From Erythrobacter dokdonensis DSW-74 (GTDB taxonomy: Bacteria; Pseudomonadota; Alphaproteobacteria; Sphingomonadales; Sphingomonadaceae), in contig NZ_LZYB01000006.1 in NCBI RefSeq assembly GCF_001677335.1, forward strand, positions 1 through 64,000: DNA of 64,000 nucleotides, written 5' to 3'. The notes beneath the pieces were generated by a model. That model did no database searches. It worked only from the letters and a program-made list of their open reading frames with translations, and was not told the DNA's origin. The position numbers and the translations under genes are program-made. Shown here one piece after another: positions 19,611 through 36,273 of the stretch (within the stretch, counting starts at the first letter, position 1; every line of letters begins with the position of its first letter).

Positions 19611-19625
19611 TTAACGTTAGGTTAG
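19611..19625. promoter_or_regulatory. Possible CtrA-type site upstream of csgF
   Basis: TTAA-N7-TTAG, one base off the CtrA consensus TTAA-N7-TTAA, lies about 85 bases upstream of the csgF start in a conspicuously AT-rich patch (TTAG is also repeated at 19607). CtrA is the master cell-cycle regulator of alphaproteobacteria. One match could be chance. Confidence 0.35.
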
Positions 19626-19751
19626 TGCGAATCGACAGCAAGTAAAGCAACTTCCTGCAGCTGCATGCGCGGTCATCCAGCCGCCGGTCAGGTGCAATCC
19701 TTGCATCTCCGCTCGCACAGTGGCCTGACCAGGGGCAGCGGCCGGGGAAAC

Positions 19752-19786
19752 AAAAAAGGCGACGCCACGCGGGCGCCGCCTTCTTG
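19752..19786 (-). terminator. Terminator of rplJ-rplL
   Basis: An 11-bp stem with one mismatch (19756-19766 with 19772-19782, AAGGCGACGCC) is followed on the minus strand by a T-run (AAAAAA at 19752-19757 on plus). It lies 27 bases after the rplL stop. Confidence 0.75.
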
Positions 19787-19812
19787 TGCGTCGGTCCGAA
19801 GACCCGATCGAC

Positions 19813-20190
19813 TTACTTGAGTTCGACGGTGCCGCCGGCTTCTTCGATCTTCTTCTTGATCTCTTCGGCCTCGGCCTTGTTGACGCCTTCCTTGAGCGCC
19901 TTCGGGGCGCCTTCGACCAGCGCCTTGGCTTCGGTCAGGCCCAGGCCGGTGATGGCGCGGACTTCCTTGATGACCTGGATCTTCTTGCCGCCGTCGCCGG
20001 TCAGGATGACGTCGAATTCGGTCTGCTCTTCGGCAGCCGGGGCATCGCCGCCGGCAGCCGGGCCAGCAGCCACGGCAACCGCAGCAGCGGCGCTGACGCC
20101 CCAGGCTTCTTCGAGAGCCTTGGCGAGTTCGGCAGCTTCAAGCACGGTCAGCTGCGACAGTTCTTCAACAAGCTTGGCAATGTCAGCCAT
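19813..20190 (-). CDS. rplL: 50S ribosomal protein L7/L12
   Basis: 125 aa, canonical. An N-terminal dimerisation helix region ([20 protein letters not shown]), an Ala-rich hinge (about 33-55) and the C-terminal factor-binding domain ([35 protein letters not shown]) are all present. It forms the flexible stalk that recruits translation GTPases. 69 bases downstream of rplJ. Confidence 0.98.
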   Translation of the reverse strand: MADIAKLVEELSQLTVLEAAELAKALEEAWGVSAAAAVAVAAGPAAGGDAPAAEEQTEFDVILTGDGGKKIQVIKEVRAITGLGLTEAKALVEGAPKALKEGVNKAEAEEIKKKIEEAGGTVELK

Positions 20191-20259
20191 GATGGTTCAC
20201 TCCAAATATGTGGCGGGGCGGAAATGCCCCAGATTGTTTCGTCTGGCGAAAAGCGTCTC

Positions 20260-20775
20260 TTAAGCGGCGTCCTTGGCGGCATAAGCGCCGAACACGCGGG
20301 CGACCTTGGCTGCGGGCGCGGTAACGACCTGGGCGATCTTGGTCGCCGGGGCGTTGATCAGGCCCACAAGCTTGCCGCGCAGTTCGTCGAGGCTCGGCAT
20401 CGAGGCGAGCGCCTTGATCCCGGCTTCGTCGAGCACGACCGCGCCCATGGAACCACCGACGATTTCAAGCTTGTCGTTCGACTTGGCGAAATCGACAGCG
20501 GCCTTGGCGGCCGCGACCGGGTCAGTCGACCAGGCCAGCCCGACCGGACCGGTGAGCATGTCATCCAGCCCGACATAGTCGGTGTCCTTGAGCGCGAGCT
20601 TGGCGAGACGGTTCTTCGCAACCTTGTAGGAAGCGCCAGCATCGCGCATCTTGTTCCGCAGGTCGGTGGACTGGGCCACCGTCATGCCGAGGTTGCGGGT
20701 GACGACCACCACGCTGACCTCGTTGAAGACCGCATTGAGCTGGGCAACCGCGTCGGCTTTCTGCGAACGATCCAT
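20260..20775 (-). CDS. rplJ: 50S ribosomal protein L10
   Basis: 171 aa. It contains the L10 start [14 protein letters not shown], the [19 protein letters not shown] core and a C-terminal helix that binds L7/L12 dimers. The ATG at 20775 fits the usual L10 N-terminus. L10 also commonly autoregulates by binding its mRNA leader. rplJL is usually followed by rpoBC on the same strand; here rpoBC is 2.8 kb away on the opposite strand. Confidence 0.97.
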   Translation of the reverse strand: MDRSQKADAVAQLNAVFNEVSVVVVTRNLGMTVAQSTDLRNKMRDAGASYKVAKNRLAKLALKDTDYVGLDDMLTGPVGLAWSTDPVAAAKAAVDFAKSNDKLEIVGGSMGAVVLDEAGIKALASMPSLDELRGKLVGLINAPATKIAQVVTAPAAKVARVFGAYAAKDAA

Positions 20776-21024
20776 GCCATACTCCTTCACATGTGATCGC
20801 ACGGGAAATGGCTCCCCCGGGCGACCGGCTACGTTGTGTCCATGCGCGGGGCCGCAAGGGCTCCGAACACGGGCGAGTCCGTCGATAGGGAAGGAGGGTG
20901 TGCCATCGGGCACGAGCAGGGCGCGCCTGCGTAAGGCTGCCTGCGAAATCTCGTTTCCCCGTCTAGGCTGGAAATTAAGCGGGCCTGATTGCCTGCACCA
21001 ACTGTCTCGGACGGATGACGCGGC
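20776..21024 (-). other. rplJ leader/promoter region, no gene seen
   Basis: About 250 bases upstream of rplJ without a convincing coding frame. A structured L10-binding leader is expected here from the family, but I could not delimit it by eye. Confidence 0.35.
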
Positions 21025-21058
21025 AAAAGCACGAGGCCCGCCGGTCGGAGCGGGCCTC
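21025..21058 (-). terminator. Probable terminator of the DUF2975-XRE unit
   Basis: A perfect 9-bp stem (21033-21041 with 21050-21058, GAGGCCCGC) is followed on the minus strand by GTGCTTTT. It lies 37 bases after the XRE stop. The T-run is short and offset. Confidence 0.55.
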
Positions 21059-21095
21059 TAGGGAATCGGCGGCAGGAGTCAAGCGAAATGGGGGA

Positions 21096-21341
21096 TCAGG
21101 TTTCGCCGCCGTCATAGCCGAGCAGGTCGCCCGGCTGGCATTCCAGTTCCCGGCAGATGGCGGCGAGGGTGGAAAAGCGGATCGCCTTGGCCTTGCCGGT
21201 TTTCAGGATCGACAGGTTGGCAAGGGTGAGGCCAACCCGGTCTGCCAGTTCGGTCAGGGTCATGCGGCGGGCGTGGAGCAGGTCGTCGAGCTTCACCATG
21301 ATGCGCGCTCCTTCGATGTCGTCGGGGCTGGGTGGCATCAC
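21096..21341 (-). CDS. XRE/YozG-type helix-turn-helix regulator
   Basis: 81 aa. The HTH spans about residues 15-70 (MVKLDDLLHARRMTLTELA, RVGLTLANLSILKTGKA, IRFSTLAAICRELECQPGDL), the pattern of small Xre proteins paired with DUF2975 membrane proteins. The GTG at 21341 overlaps the DUF2975 stop (GTGATG); an internal ATG at 21299 would give the common short form. It probably autoregulates the unit through the palindrome at 22061-22088. The signal sensed is unknown. Confidence 0.88.
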   Translation of the reverse strand: MMPPSPDDIEGARIMVKLDDLLHARRMTLTELADRVGLTLANLSILKTGKAKAIRFSTLAAICRELECQPGDLLGYDGGET

Positions 21342-21886
21342 ACGGTCCCTTCCAGATCGGCGCGCATCGCGGCACCGTGACGGAACACGCGGGCGAGGAT
21401 GAACAGGACCAGCACCATCAGGATGCCGGTAAGATCAAACCCGTCGGCCTCGAAGCTGATATCGACCTCGTCGAGTTCCTGCGCCCATTCTGCCAGCATC
21501 AGACCGAATGCGATCAGAGGCCACGTCAGAAGCTGGGTGGCCAGCAGCAGCCAGGCCATCATGCTCAGCCGTTCGGCATTTGCCGGGATGAAGGGATCGC
21601 CTTCGCCGACCGTGTCGATCACAGCGCGCAGCTTGCCGAAGAACAGGAACAGCGCAACGAGGATAGCAACGCCGATAGCGAGCGCACCAACCAGCGGCAG
21701 AACCGGCAAGGCTGCCGCGTCGATTGCGCTCCCGTCGGCAAAATCTGTGGCAAGATCGGTGCTGAAGAAGGCGACAAAGGGAAGGGCGATGACGAGGGCC
21801 GCGGCGCCGATGGCCATCAGGCCCTGGAGGATGATTGCGACAACCTTGCCCGCAACAAGCAGTAAGTCGTTTCCGGGGGAATGCAT
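21338..21886 (-). CDS. DUF2975 four-helix membrane protein
   Basis: 182 aa. Four hydrophobic segments are visible (about 13-40, 62-84, 108-130, 150-170), and the short motif GDPFIPANAERL between helices 2 and 3 is characteristic of DUF2975. The family is nearly always encoded next to a small Xre regulator and is presumed to be a membrane sensor that controls it. The ATG at 21886 was preferred because upstream codons would overlap the 45-aa gene. Function not demonstrated. Confidence 0.85.
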   Translation of the reverse strand: MHSPGNDLLLVAGKVVAIILQGLMAIGAAALVIALPFVAFFSTDLATDFADGSAIDAAALPVLPLVGALAIGVAILVALFLFFGKLRAVIDTVGEGDPFIPANAERLSMMAWLLLATQLLTWPLIAFGLMLAEWAQELDEVDISFEADGFDLTGILMVLVLFILARVFRHGAAMRADLEGTV

Positions 21887-21912
21887 GCTTCGCTCTCCTG
21901 TGAGGGGAAGGT

Positions 21913-22050
21913 TCAGGCCAGTGCGGGCAGAGCGAGCACGGCAGGGGTGGCGGCCTGCGCCGGCGGGACGGTAACAATTGCACCGATCGAGCCGATCGTG
22001 AGGACAACGGCGGCAAGCGCGGCGAGAGCGGTGTTGGCAAAGCGGGTCAT
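21913..22050 (-). CDS. 45-aa exported peptide upstream of DUF2975-XRE
   Basis: MTRFANTALAALAAVVLTIG starts a 45-residue peptide that is nearly all signal peptide: a basic N-terminus, a hydrophobic core to about residue 29 and a candidate cleavage site after PPAQA, leaving only about 10 residues. An AGGAG-like ribosome site (AAAGGAGAACGAT on the minus strand) lies just upstream of the ATG. It is the first gene behind the 22061-22088 palindrome and 26 bases before the DUF2975 start. Not recognised; possibly a secreted signal or a small membrane peptide. Confidence 0.65.
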   Translation of the reverse strand: MTRFANTALAALAAVVLTIGSIGAIVTVPPAQAATPAVLALPALA

Positions 22051-22060
22051 ATCGTTCTCC

Positions 22061-22088
22061 TTTATCGAGCACATTGATATTCGATAAA
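22061..22088 (-). promoter_or_regulatory. Palindrome upstream of the 45-aa/DUF2975/XRE unit
   Basis: Perfect inverted repeat TTTATCGA-N12-TCGATAAA immediately upstream of the ribosome site, in an AT-rich patch. Related ATCG-containing sequence continues to about 22142. A likely operator for the Xre protein encoded downstream; this is inference. Confidence 0.55.
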
Positions 22089-22202
22089 GAGCCTATAATC
22101 CGATTCGCGGCTTATCGTCAATCAATAATATTGAAAAACGATGTGTCGCTAATTGTTTTTCGAAAAGTCGCCGCCCGCGGGCTGCCTTGGCCAGATCGCA
22201 GG

Positions 22203-23243
22203 CTAGCCCGACCTCGACCAGACTTTGAGGGTGGTCGCGTGATAGAAGGCCTCTACCTCCAATGTCTGCCCGGCTTCGGTATTCACAGGCTCCGGCAGAA
22301 AATAGGCGATCGGGTGCCAGTGTGCTGCGGCGTCTCCGCCGGGCGGGTTTTCGTAGGTAATGCCGTTACCGAAATCGATTTTCAGCCACTGCACCACCGC
22401 ATTGATCATGCCTCCGGTGGCGGTCACCGAGGTTTGCGCATGGCCGGTGACCGGAACCGGCGAGGGGATGTTCCAGTTCAGAACCGCCAGATCGGCCGGC
22501 TCGCTGCGCAAGCAGACGCGTCTGCCGACAGGGTCGATGAATTCCGTGTTGGCATAGAGCGCGAGGAATTCGGCCAGATCAAACCCTTCGACCATGCGCG
22601 GCGGCGCCTCCACATTGTCCAGTTCGGCGAGCGCCACGCGCAGGCCCGCAGCCTCTGGAACGAACAACGCGCCCGGTGCGCAAAGTTCTGCCCGTGCGTG
22701 CTCGAGGGCGGGCAGAACGCCCTCTCCGACCAGATCCGCGGCGAAGATTTCGGATACCACCAGTTCGGCCCCCGCATCGCCGATCATCTCGCGCGTCAGC
22801 TTGGTCGAATGGCAGGCGTGAACCGTGATGACGTCCTCGAACCCGTTGGCCGCCACGATCCGCCGTGCCGCTGCGGCGACCAGCGGATTTGCCTCGCAGG
22901 CGATCACCCGCTTCGCTCCGGCACGGGCCGCCATCATTGCCAGCAAGCCCGAGCCGGTGCCGATATCAAGCACCACACGGCCTGCAGCCAAGCCTTCGAT
23001 CGCGGCGCGATAGGCCACGTTGCGCGGCGTGTCGCGCAGCATCGAGGCGTGCCAGGCCGGCAGCTTGCGGGTGCGGATGATGCGCGCCACGTTTTCGTAA
23101 AGCGGATCGTCCGGATGACGCGCCAGCGTGTCGGCAATCAGTTCCTCCACCGCTGCGGCCTTGTTCTGGTCGAGCAACGCAAGTCCCAGCGACAGGAAGA
23201 TCTCCGGCCGGTCGAACACCTCCGCACTCGTCGACTTGCTCAT
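22203..23243 (-). CDS. PRMT-like SAM-dependent protein methyltransferase
   Basis: 346 aa. The Rossmann SAM motif VLDIGTGSG (91-99), the acidic ribose ligand in CEANP (Glu117) and a double-Glu loop SEIFAADLVGEG (Glu165, Glu174) resemble protein arginine methyltransferases of the PRMT7 type. The N-terminal 60 residues are helical (LGLALLDQNKAAAVEELIAD). The C-terminal half is beta-rich, as in PRMT barrels. The ATG at 23243 was chosen because longer frames cross the rpoB promoter region. The substrate is unknown; bacterial PRMT-like proteins are poorly studied. Often auto-annotated as L11 methyltransferase. Confidence 0.75.
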   Translation of the reverse strand: MSKSTSAEVFDRPEIFLSLGLALLDQNKAAAVEELIADTLARHPDDPLYENVARIIRTRKLPAWHASMLRDTPRNVAYRAAIEGLAAGRVVLDIGTGSGLLAMMAARAGAKRVIACEANPLVAAAARRIVAANGFEDVITVHACHSTKLTREMIGDAGAELVVSEIFAADLVGEGVLPALEHARAELCAPGALFVPEAAGLRVALAELDNVEAPPRMVEGFDLAEFLALYANTEFIDPVGRRVCLRSEPADLAVLNWNIPSPVPVTGHAQTSVTATGGMINAVVQWLKIDFGNGITYENPPGGDAAAHWHPIAYFLPEPVNTEAGQTLEVEAFYHATTLKVWSRSG

Positions 23244-23337
23244 GATGCCTGTCTGCCCCTGTTTGTTCCGGCCGACCCATGGCACGCGCTGGCGGGATAG
23301 GGAATAGTCCGCGGGGCAGGGCCGGGGTGCTTGCGGA

Positions 23338-23365
23338 TTGACTCGGGCGCACGGCGGCCTATATG
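23338..23365 (+). promoter_or_regulatory. Candidate sigma-70 promoter of rpoB
   Basis: TTGACT (23338-23343), 16-base spacer, TATATG (23360-23365). It lies about 230 bases upstream of the rpoB start in the 353-base intergenic region shared with the divergent methyltransferase gene; the rest of that region shows no gene. Confidence 0.45.
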
Positions 23366-23596
23366 CGCCGCTATCCGAAGGTTTCGAGCAATGCATGCCT
23401 TTCGCGGGGGTGTGCAGATGGAAGGAAGCCCGGAGGTTCCGTGGGACTCGTGAAACAGGCTGCAGGGCGGCACCCTTCGGTGTTGCCCGTGCAGTCGTTT
23501 TTGCGTCCCGGAATTCCCGCCCCCGAGGAAATTTTTTGTCCGGCGCGACGGGCACAGAGCTGCTCCTGCGCGCACAACGAAGAGGCCCAAGTCTCC

Positions 23597-27786
<4,190 letters not shown>

Positions 27787-27790
<4 letters not shown>

Positions 27791-28187
27791 TGCGCAAGGC
27801 CCTGACCGCTGCGGCGATGGCGGGGATGGTGCTTGTCGCCACCCCGTCGAACGCTGCGGACAAGGGGGTTGAGGCGGTATACCGGGAAGCCCTCGAATGC
27901 CGGGTTGCCGCAGACAGCCTCCTCATCAGCCTCAATCGTCAGGAAGCAGCGAACGAAGAACAGGCCAAAGCGATCGAGACCGTCAAAGGGACCGAAAGCT
28001 TTTATCGCAGGCTGACTCTGATGCTGGGGCGCAAGCTGGGCAAGCGTGATCCGTTGATCGGTATGGATTACGCGCAGGTCCAGCTCGGGGTGACCCAGTC
28101 CATCCTGACAAAGCCTAATGCGATGGCTGACATGGTGAGCAGGACCAAGACCTGCGGCGAAGCAATTTCCGAGGCGGAGAAAGCCTA

Positions 28188-28188
<1 letters not shown>
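27787..28188 (+). CDS. Unknown exported protein translationally coupled between rpoB and rpoC
   Basis: 133 aa. Not recognised. A signal peptide is clear ([20 protein letters not shown], cleavage likely after NAA near residue 24), so it should act in the periplasm. The mature part is mostly helical, with two cysteines (ALECRVAAD and TKTCGEA) about 85 residues apart. Its ATG overlaps the rpoB stop (ATGA, with a second ATG at 27790), and its TAA overlaps the rpoC ATG (TAATG), so translation of all three is coupled. Codon use resembles a real gene. No role in transcription is suggested by the sequence. Confidence 0.85.
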
Positions 28189-32483
<4,295 letters not shown>

Positions 32484-32515
32484 GCCGGGCCTCTCGGCCT
32501 CTTGAAACAAGGATT

Positions 32516-32550
32516 GCCCCGCCGGAGTTGTCGCTCCGGCGGGGCTTTTC
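32516..32550 (+). terminator. Rho-independent terminator of rpoBC
   Basis: Perfect 12-bp stem (32516-32527 with 32534-32545, GCCCCGCCGGAG), 6-base loop, then TTTTC. Confidence 0.9.
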
Positions 32551-32643
32551 GTATCAGCCGGCCTTTGGATAAAATGCTATTGCAAATCACTCGCATTTCT
32601 GTAAGGGTTCATCCGTTCTCCAGACGCAGCAAGGCGAGATTTC

Positions 32644-33084
32644 ATGTCCGGCCACCGATCATCCAGTGCCACCCACCAGCACATCATCGAAGCGCTCGCA
32701 CGGCCGCCAAGGGTGGAAACGCTCGGCCCCTATGCAGCGCGCTTCATCCATGCGCTGCGGCTGATTGCCCTGCACGAGCGTGCCGGGCGGGATCCTGTCC
32801 CTGAACTGGCGGCGCGGCTGGGCAGTGTGGAGGTGGCCGCCAAATCTCTCATTCTTGCACAGGCCATCACGACAACCTGGCCGGAGAATGTCCATGTCTC
32901 GCGCTTCTGTTGCCGCGTGCTCAGCCACGACGAAGCCACCATCGGCACCATCATCGATGCTGCGGCCACGGGGCATCGGCAGGGATGTGAGCGCGCGCTT
33001 GACGGCCTGGTACGACCGGACCGCGCGCATCGTCTGTGGGAATGCGCTCTTGCTCTTGTCGCTGCCGAAATGCGCGCTGCGTGA
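32644..33084 (+). CDS. Conserved-looking hypothetical protein between rpoC and gltX
   Basis: 146 aa. Not recognised. No signal or membrane segment. The sequence is predominantly helical, with a part around residues 50-75 (DPVPELAARLGSVEVAAKSL) that could be a degenerate helix-turn-helix. Two adjacent cysteines (SRFCCRVL) and two further ones occur. Third-position GC bias fits the neighbours, so a real gene is likely. It ends 42 bases before gltX and may be co-transcribed with it. Confidence 0.65.
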   Translation: MSGHRSSSATHQHIIEALARPPRVETLGPYAARFIHALRLIALHERAGRDPVPELAARLGSVEVAAKSLILAQAITTTWPENVHVSRFCCRVLSHDEATIGTIIDAAATGHRQGCERALDGLVRPDRAHRLWECALALVAAEMRAA

Positions 33085-33126
33085 GCCAGCTTGCGGCCGG
33101 GCGCACAGCGCTCTACCGCTCGCGCC

Positions 33127-34488
33127 ATGAGCACGATCACCCGCTTCGCCCCGTCTCCGACCGGCCGTCTCCATGTCGGCAATATCCGAACCGCGCTGCA
33201 TAACTGGATGTTGGCACGCCGCGCCGGTGGCCGCTTCATCCTGCGGATTGATGATACCGACGCCGAACGCAGCCGCGAGGAATATGTTGCAGCGATCAAG
33301 GCCGATCTTGCCTGGCTGGGCCTCGATTGGGACCACGAGGAACGCCAGTCGTCACGGCTGGAACGCTACCAGACCGCTTTCGCTGCTCTCCAGGCAACGG
33401 GCCGCATCTATCCCTGCTACGAAAGTGCTCAGGAGCTAGAGGTCAAGCGCAAGATCCAGCTTGGGCGCGGCTTGCCGCCCATCTATGATCGCGCGGCGCT
33501 CAAGCTGACCGAAACCGAACGCGCGGCGAAAGAGGCCGAAGGCATCGCCCCGCACTGGCGTTTCCTGCTCGACCATGACGAGCCGATCGCATGGGAGGAC
33601 GGCATTCGCGGAATGCAGAAATTCGATCCGGCCCAGCTTTCGGATCCGGTCATCCGGAGAGCTGACGGATCATGGCTCTACATGATGCCCAGCACCGTCG
33701 ACGACATCGACATGGGGGTAACGCAAGTCCTTCGCGGCGAGGATCACGTATCGAATACTGCCGTTCAAATACAGATATTTACCGCACTTCATGCTGCAGG
33801 CTTTGCTGCAGCAAGCCCTGCAGCAAATTCGCTTCCTTCCTTCGCCCACGAGGCGCTGCTGGTGGGGCGCGAGGGCAAGCTTTCAAAGCGTCTCGGCTCG
33901 CTTGGATGCGATGCCTTCCGCGAGCGCGGAATCGAACCGGAATCGATCATCGCCCTGCTTGCTCGGCTGGGAACCTCGCAGCCGGTCGAACCGATTGCCG
34001 ACCGCGCCGCTCTGATCGCGACCTTCGATCTGGCCAGCTTCGGCCGCGCCCCTGCAAAGTTCGACGAGGAGGATCTCGATCGCCTCAATGCCGCGATCGT
34101 GCATCAACTGCCCTTCGATGCAGTCAAAGAACGCCTGCCGGCAGGTATGGACGAGGCCGGCTGGCATGCGGTCAGGCCGAACCTTGCGCGTGTCGACGAC
34201 GCGGCGGAATGGTGGCGCCTGGTGACGGGTCCTATCGAGCCGCCGGAGTTCACTTCGGAAGACCGTGCCTATCTGGCGGAGGCCGCGCGATTGCTGGCAT
34301 GGGGCGACAATCCGTGGGCAAGCTTGACCGAGGCGCTCAAGCAGGTGTCCGGACGCAAGGGGCGCGCACTGTTCCTGCCTTTGCGGCAGGCGCTGACCGG
34401 GATGGATCATGGCCCGGACATGGCCGAACTCCTTCCCCTTATCGGCGAAGGGGAAGCCCGCGCCCGACTCGCCCGCGCTGCTGCTTAA
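33127..34488 (+). CDS. gltX: Glutamate--tRNA ligase
   Basis: 453 aa. Class I signatures are present: HVGN (residues 16-19, the HIGH motif) in APSPTGRLHVGNIRTAL, and KLSKR (251-255). It charges tRNA-Glu (or tRNA-Gln in organisms using the amidotransferase route). The region before KLSKR (ALHAAGFAAASPAANSLP) is longer than usual, a small insertion. The C-terminus runs to GEARARLARAAA, then stops directly against the IS3 remnant; the length is normal, so the gene looks intact. Confidence 0.95.
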   Translation: MSTITRFAPSPTGRLHVGNIRTALHNWMLARRAGGRFILRIDDTDAERSREEYVAAIKADLAWLGLDWDHEERQSSRLERYQTAFAALQATGRIYPCYESAQELEVKRKIQLGRGLPPIYDRAALKLTETERAAKEAEGIAPHWRFLLDHDEPIAWEDGIRGMQKFDPAQLSDPVIRRADGSWLYMMPSTVDDIDMGVTQVLRGEDHVSNTAVQIQIFTALHAAGFAAASPAANSLPSFAHEALLVGREGKLSKRLGSLGCDAFRERGIEPESIIALLARLGTSQPVEPIADRAALIATFDLASFGRAPAKFDEEDLDRLNAAIVHQLPFDAVKERLPAGMDEAGWHAVRPNLARVDDAAEWWRLVTGPIEPPEFTSEDRAYLAEAARLLAWGDNPWASLTEALKQVSGRKGRALFLPLRQALTGMDHGPDMAELLPLIGEGEARARLARAAA

Positions 34489-34500
34489 TGGCTGCGGGCC

Positions 34501-35285
34501 GGTGCCGGTCGAGGTGGCCGACCGGCTCAAGGCGCTGGAGCGCGAGAACCGGGAGCTGCAGCAGACCAAAGAGATGCTGCGCAAGGCTTCCGCATGGTTT
34601 GCCTTGGCAGAGTGGGCCTGACCTCCTGGGCGCCCCATCCAATTGCCATGATGGTGTAGCGACAGATGCAACGTGAGGGCTTCGATATTGCCCGTTGCAC
34701 GGCCGAACGGCTGATGCGTGAACGCGGCCTGCAGGGTGTGATCCGCGGCAAGCCGGTCAAGACGATGATGACCGACAAGGCCGCGCCCGTCCTCTCGATC
34801 AGGCCAGCCGTCAGTTCCATGCACCGGTGCCGGACATGCTATGGGTCTCGGACTTTACCGGGCGCCGCGACGCTGGCCGGGTTCGTCTATGTCTCCTTAA
34901 TGATCGAAGGCCTGGCCTCCTGCGTCGTGGGCCGGGGGTGAGCAGGACGGCACATGCCGGCTTTATGCTCGATGCCCTCGAGCAGACGATCCATGGCCGG
35001 CGGCCGGTAGCGTTCGCGCCGGCTATGACGACGCTTTGGCCGAAACCATCAACGGTTATTACAAGGCCGAGGTCATCCATCGGTGAGGTCCGTGGCGCCC
35101 GGATGAGGCGGTGGAATACGCCCGCGCTCGAATGGGTAGACTGGTTGAACAACCGCCGCTTGCTCGGGCCCATCGGCAATTTCCCGCCTGCCGAGGCCGC
35201 AGAGCGCTGCTGCGCGATGCGCGACGACACACCCATGGCAGCATAATCTGACGGAACTGGCCTCCGGCAATCCCGGGGCGGTGCA
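34501..35285 (+). mobile_element. Degenerate IS3-family element (IS51-like group), 5' truncated
   Basis: Fragments of both transposase frames are recognisable. The OrfA C-terminus (LKALERENRELQQTKEMLRK) is at about 34525-34620. OrfB pieces are REGFDIARCTAERLMRERGL, DMLWVSDFT, AHAGFMLDALEQTIHGRRP, ALAETINGYYKAEVIHR and LEWVDWLNNRRLLGPIGNFP, in at least three frames with stops between. The segment between HGRRPVA and the DDALAETIN block is deleted, removing part of the DDE core. A terminal repeat-like sequence (CCTCCGGCAATCCCGGGGCGG) ends near 35281. The left end is missing, so it is inactive. Confidence 0.85.
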
Positions 35286-35688
35286 TCTGACACACACCCG
35301 GCGTCAGTCGCGGCGGAAATCCCGCAGAACTGCTCCGTTTCCGTCGCACGGTGTGCCCGAAGGCGATTTCTGGATTTCGGGAGAGACTGTTTGGTGCCCT
35401 GCGGAGGACAAAGATGGGCACTCAAGTCATTGGGGAATTTCTCTCGAAATCCCGTAAGTCGGCAAGGAATACAGCTCCGGGACGAGGGGCAGCCATCCAC
35501 CTCCCCCATGGAGCGCCCGGTTTCTCAAGCATCCGGCGTTCCGTTTTCAGAATCGCATGCCGATGCTGCTCACTGCCCCTACCGGGTTGTCGTCAAACAC
35601 AATCTTCTGCCTGCCAGCACTTCCGGGAATAAATCCGCCCCTCGCCACGTTGGGTCCACAGTCCCAACCGCAGATTGAGAGGCCGGCC
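35286..35688. other. Gene-free stretch between the IS3 remnant and the hydroxylase gene
   Basis: About 400 bases with only short, poorly coding frames and lower GC than the flanks. It probably contains the promoter of the 35689 gene and decayed DNA that arrived with or beside the IS element. No motif was recognised. Confidence 0.4.
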
Positions 35689-36273
35689 ATGAAGAATTTC
35701 CGTCTTTTGGAAGTGCAGATCGACCCTGCTCCGTTCCTTGCCGAGATTGCCGCCCAGGAGAACGCTTTCGAGGAGAACCGCGGGCGGCAAGAGAAAATCG
35801 CTGTTCAGCGCGAGGCCCTGGCGATCCCGCTGCGGGGCCTCAGGGCCTCGGCGATCGGCAATCGCAAGCGCCGCGACGTCCACGAAAGCCGCTGGACCAC
35901 GACCTCGCAGAAATATCCTGTCGCGCGGGCCTTTCTCGAAGATCTTGCCACAAAGCTGGACAGCGAATTGTCGCGCGCCAAGATTGTCTGCCTGCCGCCC
36001 GGCCACAAGGTCTATCCGCATATCGACCGCGGCGAATATTACCGCCTGCGCAACCGCTATCACCTGGTGCTCGCCTCGAGCGGATCATGGATGCGCGCGG
36101 GCGATGAGGAGGTGCGGATGAAGACCGGCGAATTGTGGTGGTTCGACAATGATCAGGAGCACGAAGCCTGCAACGACGGCAAGAGTGATCGCATCCACAT
36201 GATTTTCGACTTGCTCCCGCGCGAACGGGTGAACGAAATCCGCGCTGATGCTGCGGCCATGGCCGCGTCCTAG
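35689..36273 (+). CDS. Aspartyl/asparaginyl beta-hydroxylase-domain protein
   Basis: 194 aa. The double-stranded beta-helix of Fe(II)/2-oxoglutarate oxygenases is suggested by the facial-triad context HID (His111, Asp113) and the distal DQEHEACND (His158), with RIHMIFDLLP after it; this matches the Asp_Arg_Hydrox domain. The substrate is unknown; bacterial members modify proteins or metabolites. The ATG at 35689 was chosen because upstream codons encode low-quality sequence. It overlaps the convergent gene by four bases. Confidence 0.82.
   Translation: MKNFRLLEVQIDPAPFLAEIAAQENAFEENRGRQEKIAVQREALAIPLRGLRASAIGNRKRRDVHESRWTTTSQKYPVARAFLEDLATKLDSELSRAKIVCLPPGHKVYPHIDRGEYYRLRNRYHLVLASSGSWMRAGDEEVRMKTGELWWFDNDQEHEACNDGKSDRIHMIFDLLPRERVNEIRADAAAMAAS

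Noticed and set aside
35351..35632. Small plus-strand frames in the gap after the IS3 remnant
   Set aside because: They have no ribosome site, no recognisable motif and poor codon bias.
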